Counted from the first letter of the stretch, positions 1-5,900 are shown. The stretch is 6,027 nucleotides of DNA from an uncultured Bacillota bacterium (GCA_946545145.1 CAMNNG010000070.1:1-6027); one strand, 5' to 3'. The notes: generated by a model not told the origin, from the sequence alone. Program-made: numbers and translations.

Positions 1-905
1 GTGCCGTTCGGGAAGTCGAACGATCCCGGCGTCGTCTTGATGCCGTTGATGGAGTAGCTGGTCATGAGGCCGGCCTTCTGCGTGTACTTTTCAAGTTTGT
101 TCGCGCCGAGCTCCATCGAGATCTTTCCGAAGGAGCAGTTGCACGACTTCGCCAGGGCTTCGCTGAAATCGACTTCGCCGTGGGCGTAGGTGCATCTTAT
201 CGTATCGACCTCGGCATTTCCGTACTGCTCGCTGCCGTCGCAGTCGTAATAGAAGTCGTCATAGTCAATGTTCTCGATCGCCGCGGCGCTCGTGATGAGC
301 TTGAAAGTCGAGCCCGGTACGACGGTCGAACTGATGAACTTGTTGATGTATGTTCCGGACGTGTCATCCTCTGAAAGCTTTGGCGGGTCTGTCGGATCGT
401 AATTAGGCGAACTGACCATGCAGACGATGTCGCCCGTCCTGTAGTTGTAGACGCCGACCGTTCCGTCGCGTCCGTCGAGGGCTTCGTAAGCAGCCCTGCA
501 TATCTCGTCGTCGATCGTAAGATACAGCTTTCTTTCCGTATCACCGGTCGTGAACGTGCCGTTCAGCATATCATAACCTACGAGCTTTCCTGCAAAGGCC
601 ACGTTGGCCGCGGTCAGGATGTTGCCCGTCTTGTCGCCGACCGTGTGGACAGTGGCGCGCCTGATCTCATAGTCGCTGTTGAACTTCTTGCCTCCGTCGG
701 ACTGGTTCTGCAGCAGAAGATCGCCGTTACGGTCGTAGATCGAACCGGTCGAGATGTATCCGTTGGTGTAGAGGTGCTGGTTGACCGGGCTTGCGACCCA
801 GGTCGCGCCTTCCGTAGTAAGCTCATATATATAGTAGACGATGCCTGCCATCAGGGCGAATGCCAGAAGGAGGCAGAGCACTGCTCTTCTTTCTAGTTTT
901 TTCAT
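1..905 (-). CDS. Class B penicillin-binding protein (PbpA/FtsI-type transpeptidase), C-terminus off window
   Basis: The first 301 residues are present and the reading frame runs open off the left edge. A basic N-terminus (MKKLERR) leads into one membrane segment at about residues 8-27, so the enzyme part lies outside the membrane. The linker carries SIYDRNGDLL (55-64), typical of class B PBPs. The transpeptidase domain shows the active-site SxxK as STFK (199-202, nucleophile S199, in the usual VVPGSTFK setting) and SxN as SCN (254-256). The third motif, KTG, should lie beyond position 1. Family role: it cross-links peptidoglycan peptides made by a SEDS polymerase and is a beta-lactam target. 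The ATG overlaps the stop of the SEDS gene (ATGA), and GGAGG lies 10 bases upstream, so translation is probably coupled. The short N-terminal module suggests a compact PbpA-like protein rather than a long PBP2/SpoVD, but this is not certain. C222, C238, C255 and C257 are exposed cysteines. Confidence 0.93.
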   Translation of the reverse strand, partial: MKKLERRAVLCLLLAFALMAGIVYYIYELTTEGATWVASPVNQHLYTNGYISTGSIYDRNGDLLLQNQSDGGKKFNSDYEIRRATVHTVGDKTGNILTAANVAFAGKLVGYDMLNGTFTTGDTERKLYLTIDDEICRAAYEALDGRDGTVGVYNYRTGDIVCMVSSPNYDPTDPPKLSEDDTSGTYINKFISSTVVPGSTFKLITSAAAIENIDYDDFYYDCDGSEQYGNAEVDTIRCTYAHGEVDFSEALAKSCNCSFGKISMELGANKLEKYTQKAGLMTSYSINGIKTTPGSFDFPNG

Positions 906-2836
906 AGATCATCATCCTCCAGCTGTGAAAAGTCAGTGACCTCGATGTCACCCTGATGCGGGCGCGCCCGCTGGCTCTTTGCGCGGACTGCCGCCTCCAT
1001 TTCGTCGACGCGTTCGCGCTCTCTTCTTTCAAGATCATCCATATAGTCGTCGCCGTCGACTTCGGCGATGTAGTCTTCAAGATACATTTCTTCGGCTCCG
1101 TCGCCCGCATCCGATACCGCGATGCTGGCGCCCTGCCTGGTGTCAGCCGCCTTGAGGAACGAAAGAAGTCCCCAGCTGGCGAGCATGCTCGTTCCGCCGT
1201 TCGAGATGAACGGGAGAGTGACGCCGGTGAACGGCAGGATGTCGAGCGTTCCAAGAACGTTCAGCGCCGTCTGGAAGATGAGGAGTGATGTCGCCGAGCA
1301 GGCTGCGATCGTATAGAACGTCGAGCGGCCCGCGGTGATCGAGCGAACCGCAAAGATGCCGAGCGTAATGATCGCAAGCACGGTGAGCACAGCTATGATG
1401 AGTCCCCACTCTTCCTGGATGTAGCAGAATACCATGTCGGTATTGGAAGCGAATACGCTGTGGAGCCAGCCTTTTCCGGCGCCGAGTCCGAGAAGGCCTC
1501 CGCTCGCTCCGGCCGAAAGGGCCCTTACCTGCTGGTAGCCGCCGGCATCCGGGAACTCCCAGATATGTCCCCAGGTAGCGAAACGGCTCGCTATGTGAGG
1601 TATGAACCTGATGGCGAGAAGTCCGCCGACAGCGCATACGCTGAGGACCATTACAAGTTTCGTGAACTCGCCGCTCCTGAGGAAGGAGATGACGAGGAAT
1701 GTCGCAAAGAATATCAGCGCCGTTCCGAAGTCGTTCATCACGGCCAGGCAGCCGAAGCAGAATATCGAGAAGAAGAGGAACATCTGGAGGTTCTTCTTCT
1801 CATACAGTTCGTCGAGGGTAGCTGATCCGATGAAGATGAAGGCTATCTTGACGAGCTCTGAAGGCTGCATCGAATATCCGCCGAGCGTTACCCAGATCGT
1901 AGCTCCGTTCAGCGCTTTTCCGAACACGACGTTGAAGAGGAAGAGCGCGACGCTGATGATCAGCAGCGGCTTTCTGAGTTTGACCCCGCGGTGGAGGTTC
2001 CTGAGGTAGAAGCACATCATCGTATACAGCGCTATGCCGAGCAGGATCGCCGTCAGCTGTTTGAACGTCGACTCCGGAGCCGACGTCGCGACTACCGCGA
2101 GGCTGAGCGTGCAGAGGAAGAAAGCGATGGCTTCCATTTCAAACGAAGTCGAGCGCAGGATCCTGAGAAAACCGCAGTAAGCCCACATGGTCACCGTCAG
2201 TATCGCGAACGAAAGAAGGACCGAGAACGGAAGCTCGGATCCGTCGGCCGCGATAAGCTGGATGCAAGTGAGGATCTGAAAAGCGGTGATCGCGATCAGA
2301 GAAGTCCACGGAAGGAACCTCTTCGTCGTCCTGATCCTGTCGACGATATTGTCCTGCTTTTCCTTGAGGCTGGGCGGTACGAGGATGCAGTCCGCTCCGC
2401 CGAGGCTGATGGTGTCGCCCATCTGGACGGGAGTCGTCTTGTAGACAGCGTGGCCGTTGATCATGGAGCCGCCCTTGGAGCCGAGATCGTTGTAGCGCCA
2501 GTTGCCTTTCTGGTCGCGGATCAGCGTGCCGTGGTTCCTCGATACGGTCATGATCTTGAAGACGATGTCGGAGCTCCTGGCTCTACCCAGAACGTTCTCC
2601 CAGTGCCTCAGAGGCTGGACGCTTCCGTCCGGCATTCTCAGATACCCCCATATCTCAGACGGGTTCTTCGCCGCAAGAAGCGAGATGACCGCCTTGAATA
2701 CGATGAATAAAGCGAGCGCAACAAATACCCACCTGGCCCCCGTCGTGTAGTACGTCGCAAGGACCGGATGCGATTCGAACAGCGCTGCGAGGAAAGCCAC
2801 TACCGGCTCCCCGATTTTTGATATAGTCTCAAACAT
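902..2836 (-). CDS. FHA domain-SEDS fusion: FtsW/RodA/SpoVE-family peptidoglycan glycosyltransferase
   Basis: The protein is 644 residues from the ATG at 2836. One membrane segment (about 35-56) precedes a cytoplasmic FHA domain (about 64-155) with the family signature residues: G84-R85, the S99-R100-N101-H102 phosphothreonine-binding loop, and N127-G128. A multi-pass SEDS domain follows (about 175-563) with its hallmark motifs: QPSELVK (324-330), NDFGT (368-372), a GGLLGLGAGKG loop (446-456), TDMVF...EE (466-476) and LPFTGVTLPFISNGG (534-548). D467 aligns with the aspartate thought to be catalytic in RodA. The tail (about 565-644) is charged, acidic and probably cytoplasmic. SEDS proteins polymerise lipid II into glycan strands together with a class B PBP, which is the next gene here. 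The FHA domain implies recruitment of, or control by, a threonine-phosphorylated partner (inference). A longer reading frame from TTG at 2854 is rejected because that stretch is the promoter -10. RodA, FtsW or SpoVE identity cannot be settled from sequence alone. Confidence 0.95.
   Translation of the reverse strand: MFETISKIGEPVVAFLAALFESHPVLATYYTTGARWVFVALALFIVFKAVISLLAAKNPSEIWGYLRMPDGSVQPLRHWENVLGRARSSDIVFKIMTVSRNHGTLIRDQKGNWRYNDLGSKGGSMINGHAVYKTTPVQMGDTISLGGADCILVPPSLKEKQDNIVDRIRTTKRFLPWTSLIAITAFQILTCIQLIAADGSELPFSVLLSFAILTVTMWAYCGFLRILRSTSFEMEAIAFFLCTLSLAVVATSAPESTFKQLTAILLGIALYTMMCFYLRNLHRGVKLRKPLLIISVALFLFNVVFGKALNGATIWVTLGGYSMQPSELVKIAFIFIGSATLDELYEKKNLQMFLFFSIFCFGCLAVMNDFGTALIFFATFLVISFLRSGEFTKLVMVLSVCAVGGLLAIRFIPHIASRFATWGHIWEFPDAGGYQQVRALSAGASGGLLGLGAGKGWLHSVFASNTDMVFCYIQEEWGLIIAVLTVLAIITLGIFAVRSITAGRSTFYTIAACSATSLLIFQTALNVLGTLDILPFTGVTLPFISNGGTSMLASWGLLSFLKAADTRQGASIAVSDAGDGAEEMYLEDYIAEVDGDDYMDDLERRERERVDEMEAAVRAKSQRARPHQGDIEVTDFSQLEDDDL
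916..920 (-). promoter_or_regulatory. Shine-Dalgarno of the PBP gene, inside the upstream gene
   Basis: On the minus strand GGAGG ends 10 bases before the ATG at 905-903. It lies inside the last codons of the FHA-SEDS gene, whose TGA (904-902) overlaps that ATG. This arrangement fixes the PBP start and implies coupled translation of polymerase and transpeptidase. Confidence 0.75.
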
Positions 2837-2873
2837 GCAGACATTATACCACAAAACGGGATATATCGCACAA
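2836..2873 (-). promoter_or_regulatory. Extended -10 promoter of the FHA-SEDS/PBP operon, predicted leaderless start
   Basis: On the minus strand a perfect extended -10, TGGTATAAT, occupies 2851-2843. Six bases (GTCTGC) separate it from the ATG at 2836-2834, which puts the expected +1 on the A of that ATG. The -35 is weak: the best match is TTGTGC (2873-2868) with a 19-base spacer, as often seen with extended -10 promoters. No Shine-Dalgarno precedes the ATG. The motif is read directly; promoter activity and the leaderless mRNA are inferred. Confidence 0.7.
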
Positions 2874-2886
2874 AATGGGGATTTTG
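2871..2886. promoter_or_regulatory. Perfect inverted repeat CAAAAT-GGGG-ATTTTG, candidate operator
   Basis: Two perfect 6-base arms (2871-2876 and 2881-2886) flank GGGG. The centre lies about 43 bases upstream of the predicted start of the leftward operon, next to its weak -35 region. That is a usual place for a dimeric activator or repressor to bind. No known operator consensus is recognised, and a chance AT-rich palindrome is possible. Confidence 0.35.
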
Positions 2887-3007
2887 AGGGCTGCGCGGGC
2901 CTCGTCTGGGTGCTTACTGAGTAAGCGGACCGCTACATGATGTGGCCGGGCCCCGCCGGTCAGGCGGTCAATACACCAAAGGCAAAAATACAAAAAAAGA
3001 ACAAAAC
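2887..3007. other. Noncoding divergent spacer with a cluster of inverted repeats and an A-rich tract
   Basis: No protein gene is supported here. In order there are: GCTTAC-TGA-GTAAGC (2912-2926); AGCGG-A-CCGCT (2924-2934), sharing bases with the first; and GACCGC (2928-2933) matched by GCGGTC (2964-2969) around a GC-rich centre. None is followed by a T-run on either strand, so these are not ordinary intrinsic terminators. From about 2980 to 3008 the plus strand turns A-rich (including AAAAATACAAAAAAAG), resembling an UP element for the promoter at 3025-3053. Confidence 0.45.
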
Positions 3008-3024
3008 GAATTTTCTGATAATTC

Positions 3025-3053
3025 TTGAAAAAGCGGGACCTCTATGATAATAT
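3025..3053 (+). promoter_or_regulatory. Strong SigA-type promoter for the putative noncoding RNA
   Basis: TTGAAA (3025-3030) and TAATAT (3048-3053) are separated by exactly 17 bases. A TG at 3045-3046 adds an extended -10 (TGATAATAT). The expected start is A3060. Upstream lie an A-rich tract and an inverted repeat, GAATT (3008-3012)/AATTC (3020-3024), that abuts the -35. This quality of promoter is typical of stable-RNA genes. The nearest rightward protein start is 458 bases downstream. Confidence 0.75.
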
Positions 3054-3059
3054 GTGGCT

Positions 3060-3424
3060 ACAGTAAAGAAAACCCAATGCGGGGAGGGTGATCCCCGATG
3101 ACATAGATATTTACATATAGATGTTAGATATCACTGAGGAAGAGGAAAAATAACCGGAGGATGTAGTTCCGGAAAGATTGGAGGTGGAGCCACCAGGTGC
3201 ATAGCTCAACAATACAAATATAGTACCGGCTGACAGGAAGAAGCGCAGATTGGTGAAGCGGATGCTTCGATAATGATCGCCACGAATAAGCGGGAAGCGG
3301 AGTATGAAAGGTCGACAAAGCATTAGGTGCAGGACGGCTGAGGATCCCGGCGAAAAGGACGGCACGAAGACGGATGTTCACGGAAGGTAGCGCAGGAAGA
3401 AGGCAGTCGGTATTATCATTTTTT
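3060..3424 (+). ncRNA. Putative structured noncoding RNA, family not identified
   Basis: A purine-rich stretch begins at the predicted start of a strong promoter and is rich in stop codons on the plus strand. The 5' part has hairpins CGGGGA/TCCCCG (3080-3085 with 3092-3097) and CCGGA/TCCGG (3154-3158 with 3168-3172). The 3' part (about 3220-3416) is closed by a 13-bp helix, 3220-3232 with 3404-3416, containing two G-U pairs. Inside it, the identical 10-mer CAGGAAGAAG occurs on both sides (3234-3243 and 3393-3402), next to a GCGC/GCGC pairing (3243-3246 with 3390-3393). Further helices are GAAGC/GCTTC (3255-3259 with 3264-3268) and CGGGA/TCCCG (3291-3295 with 3345-3349). T-runs follow at 3419-3424 and 3429-3434. 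I see no RNase P, tmRNA or SRP core motifs. The roughly 200-nt closed domain is similar in size to the clostridial raiA RNA, a weak hint only. It could instead be a long leader of the amr operon. Confidence 0.6.
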
Positions 3425-3434
3425 GGCGTTTTTT
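3404..3434 (+). terminator. Possible non-standard terminator: 3' strand of a long-range helix plus two T6 runs
   Basis: The 3' strand of the 13-bp helix (3404-3416) is followed by TTTTTT at 3419-3424 and again at 3429-3434, with GGCG between. No compact local hairpin precedes the T-runs, so this is not a textbook intrinsic terminator. If the long-range helix forms during transcription it could serve that role. If termination is partial, the RNA would read into the amr operon. Confidence 0.35.
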
Positions 3435-3473
3435 GAGAAACTGTTTCCTTCGCAGCAGCACATGGTGGATATA

Positions 3474-3484
3474 TATAATATAAT
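3474..3484 (+). promoter_or_regulatory. Possible promoter -10 region for the amr operon
   Basis: Two overlapping TATAAT hexamers (3474-3479 and 3479-3484) lie in an AT-rich stretch 34-44 bases before the amrA ATG. No good -35 is found at 16-18 bases; CGCAGC sits at the 17-base position. The operon may use this weak promoter, the 3025 promoter, or both. Confidence 0.35.
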
Positions 3485-3517
3485 AAAGAAGAATCAGGGA
3501 AGGAAAAGGAGCAGGAA

Positions 3518-4966
3518 ATGGCTATACTTGCAGGATATATGGTCCCGCACCCGCCTATGATCGTGCCCGATGTAGGCAGGGGAAGCGAAAAACAAATAGA
3601 GGAGACGACGGCGGCTTATGAGCGCGTGGCGGATGAGATCGCAGCGCTTCAGCCGGAGACGATCGTCATAACGAGTCCGCACTCCGTAATGTACGCGGAC
3701 TATTTCCATATCTCTCCGGGAAGAGGGGCGCTCGGCAGCTTTGCGGAGTTCATGGCGCCGCAGGCCGCATTCAGTGAAGACTATGATGAGGAATTAGTAA
3801 GCGAGATCTGCCGCCTCGCCGAAAGTGAACATCTTCCGGCGGGTACGATGGGAGAAAAGGACCCGAGGCTCGATCATGGAACGATGGTCCCGCTCTGGTT
3901 CATCAGGAAAAAATACAAAGGCGGAAAGATCGTGAGGATCGGTCTTTCGGGTCAGCCGCTGATAGATCATTACAGGCTGGGGATGCTGATCAAAGAGGCG
4001 TCCGAAAAACTTGGACGGCGCACGGTCTTCGTCGCCAGTGGTGATCTTTCGCACAAGCTTCAGGACTACGGTCCTTACGGATTTGCTGAAGAGGGACCGG
4101 TGTATGATGAGCGCATCATGGACGTTATGGGAAGGGCTGCCTTCGGAGAGCTCTTCGAATTCGACAGCTCGTTCTGCGACCGCGCCGCTGAGTGCGGGCA
4201 CAGGTCTTTCGTCATAATGGCCGGAGCCTTCGACGGAGTAGATGTCAGGGCGGAAAAGCTGGCTCATCAGGACGTGACCGGAGTCGGTTACGGTATATGC
4301 ACTTTCTATCCGAAGCAGGCGGATCAGGAAACTGCCGAACCGGTACTGCGCGAAGACAGGCGCTTTCTGGACAGGTGGATGGAAAAACTCCGCGCCGGTA
4401 TGTCGGCAAAACGCGAAGCGGAAGATGAATATGTGAAACTGGCAAGGGCAGCAGTCGAGGCATGCGTTACGGGACGGTATTTCAACCCGACCGCAGCAGC
4501 GCTTGCAGAAGATGACCTTGTGCCGCCTCTTGAGGAACTGCCGGACGAAATGACTAAGAAGCAGGCCGGCACTTTCGTGTCGATCCACGAGCACGGCGAG
4601 CTCAGAGGATGCATGGGAACGATAGGTCCGACCAGGAGCAGCGTGGCGGATGAGATCGCCGGTAATGCGGCGACTGCAGCTCTGAGAGATCCGAGGTTCC
4701 CGAAGATCACGCCTGAAGAACTCGAATGGCTCGAGATCAGCGTCGACGTTCTCGGCGAACCGGAGCCGATAAGCTCGATAGACGAACTCGACGTGAAAAG
4801 ATACGGCGTCATCGTGACGTCTGGCGGAAAGAGAGGCCTTCTGCTTCCTGACCTCGACGGCATCGATACGCCTGAGCAGCAGGTGGAGATAGCAAAGAAA
4901 AAAGCGAACATCTATGCGTTCGAAGAATGCCATCTTGAGAGATTTGAAGTCATCAGACACGGATAG
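3518..4966 (+). CDS. amrA: AmmeMemoRadiSam system protein: MEMO1/LigB-like domain fused to AMMECR1 domain (B+A)
   Basis: This 482-residue soluble protein has two domains. Residues 1 to about 265 form a MEMO1/class III extradiol-dioxygenase-like (LigB) fold, with candidate metal or active-site residues at H11 (in MVPHPPMIVP), H55 (SPHS), D119-H120 (DHGT) and D176-H179 (SGDLSH). A charged linker (about 266-300) leads to an AMMECR1 domain (about 301-480) with the signature LRGCMGTIG (362-370) and C365. The domains correspond to the B and A components of the AmmeMemoRadiSam system, joined here in one chain. The catalysed reaction is not known to me, and true dioxygenase activity should not be assumed. 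AAGGAG (3506-3511) lies 6 bases before the ATG, which supports this start. The stop TAG (4964-4966) overlaps the Shine-Dalgarno of the radical SAM gene, which begins 17 bases later, so the two are co-expressed. Confidence 0.92.
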   Translation: MAILAGYMVPHPPMIVPDVGRGSEKQIEETTAAYERVADEIAALQPETIVITSPHSVMYADYFHISPGRGALGSFAEFMAPQAAFSEDYDEELVSEICRLAESEHLPAGTMGEKDPRLDHGTMVPLWFIRKKYKGGKIVRIGLSGQPLIDHYRLGMLIKEASEKLGRRTVFVASGDLSHKLQDYGPYGFAEEGPVYDERIMDVMGRAAFGELFEFDSSFCDRAAECGHRSFVIMAGAFDGVDVRAEKLAHQDVTGVGYGICTFYPKQADQETAEPVLREDRRFLDRWMEKLRAGMSAKREAEDEYVKLARAAVEACVTGRYFNPTAAALAEDDLVPPLEELPDEMTKKQAGTFVSIHEHGELRGCMGTIGPTRSSVADEIAGNAATAALRDPRFPKITPEELEWLEISVDVLGEPEPISSIDELDVKRYGVIVTSGGKRGLLLPDLDGIDTPEQQVEIAKKKANIYAFEECHLERFEVIRHG

Positions 4967-4983
4967 GAGGCGCAGTAAGCGGA

Positions 4984-5877
4984 ATGGCAAAGTGCGGCGT
5001 GTGCTTCAGGCATTGTGATATACCCGAGGGAGGACTCGGCTTTTGCGGCGCGAGGACGGCCGTCAAGGCGGGACCGGACGGGCAGGTCAAAGTCACGGCT
5101 GCCAATTACGGCAGGCTCTCTTCGCTTGCTCTCGATCCGATAGAAAAGAAGCCGTTTGCCAGGTTCAGGCCGGGCTCCATGATCCTGTCGGCCGGAAGCT
5201 ACGGCTGCAATCTGAGGTGCCCGTTCTGCCAGAACAGCAGCATCTCATGGTCCGATAGTGCGATGCGGATGGCTGCAGGCGCCGGCGCCGGTGCGAAAGC
5301 CGCAGAAGCAGACGGGCGGACAGTGGTAGTGACGCCGGAAGAGCTGGCTGATGCTGCTTACCAGACGCGGGACCGCGGCAATATCGGCATAGCCTTCACC
5401 TACAACGAGCCGCTGGTCGGATATGAGTTCGTTCGAGACACGGCGAGGATCGTGCACGAGGCGGGCATGGTGAACGCGCTGGTCACTAACGGCACAGCGG
5501 ATCTTTCGGTGCTCGAGGAGCTGGCGCCGCATATCGACGCGATGAACATAGACCTCAAAGGCTTCAAGGACAGGTATTATGAAGATGTGCTCGGCGGAAA
5601 CCGGCAGATGGTCATGCGCTTCATAGAGGAAGCAGTCAAAGTATGTCATGTCGAGCTGACGACGCTGATAGTGCCGGGCGAGAATGACAGTGAAGATGAG
5701 ATGAGAGAGATGGCGGCGTGGATCTCCGGGCTTGATGCGGACATCCCGCTTCATATATCCAGGTTCTTCCCGCAGTTTCATATGACGGACAGACCGGCGA
5801 CGGATGTCGGTCTGGTGTACAGGCTTGCGGAGGCCGCGCGTGAGCAGTTGAAATACGTGTATACAGGAAACTGCTGA
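4984..5877 (+). CDS. amrS: AmmeMemoRadiSam system radical SAM enzyme
   Basis: The protein has 297 residues. The radical SAM cluster motif CxxxCxxC is C75-C79-C82 (GCNLRCPFCQN), which binds a [4Fe-4S] cluster used to cleave S-adenosylmethionine. The family's N-terminal cysteine array is intact: C4, C7, C11 and C21, the last in GFCGAR. Later signatures are FTYNEP (about 138-143) and AMNIDLKGF in the middle of the barrel. It lies 17 bases after the B/A fusion, in the conserved partnership of this system. AGGAGG (4965-4970) overlaps the previous stop but sits 13 bases before the ATG, a long spacing; no better in-frame start is visible. A Gly/Ala-rich stretch (about residues 97-110) between the cluster and the first barrel elements looks like a lineage-specific insertion. 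The substrate is unknown to me. Pyruvate formate-lyase-activating relatives share the fold, but the N-terminal cysteines and gene context favour this assignment. Confidence 0.93.
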   Translation: MAKCGVCFRHCDIPEGGLGFCGARTAVKAGPDGQVKVTAANYGRLSSLALDPIEKKPFARFRPGSMILSAGSYGCNLRCPFCQNSSISWSDSAMRMAAGAGAGAKAAEADGRTVVVTPEELADAAYQTRDRGNIGIAFTYNEPLVGYEFVRDTARIVHEAGMVNALVTNGTADLSVLEELAPHIDAMNIDLKGFKDRYYEDVLGGNRQMVMRFIEEAVKVCHVELTTLIVPGENDSEDEMREMAAWISGLDADIPLHISRFFPQFHMTDRPATDVGLVYRLAEAAREQLKYVYTGNC

Positions 5878-5900
5878 ATACAACTGCTGAAAATCCGCTA

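Noticed and set aside
1991..2710. 239-codon plus-strand frame opposite the FHA region
   Set aside because: Shadow of the FHA-SEDS gene; extremely Arg/Asp/Glu-rich with no domain signature.
2837..2854. Six-residue N-terminal extension of the FHA-SEDS protein from TTG at 2854
   Set aside because: The stretch is occupied by a perfect extended -10 promoter element, the codon is TTG with no Shine-Dalgarno, and ATG at 2836 is the better start.
3181..3232. Possible cobalamin or other known riboswitch around GGTGGAGCCACCAGGTGC
   Set aside because: The short GCCAC-like string is not accompanied by the other conserved boxes of any riboswitch I know, and the downstream genes have no B12 link.
3111..3381. 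Two overlapping minus-strand reading frames of 84 and 85 codons
   Set aside because: No Shine-Dalgarno or recognisable domain, and they lie antisense to the putative RNA. Open frames there follow from the purine-biased plus strand.
3304..3390. Plus-strand 28-codon frame (starts MKGRQSIRC), and shorter ones at 3121 and 3274
   Set aside because: No convincing ribosome site, unusual composition, and they cross the paired segments of the RNA; probably chance.
3794..4990. 398-codon minus-strand frame opposite amrA
   Set aside because: It is the antisense shadow of a clearly recognisable gene, with His/Arg/Phe-rich composition and no domain.
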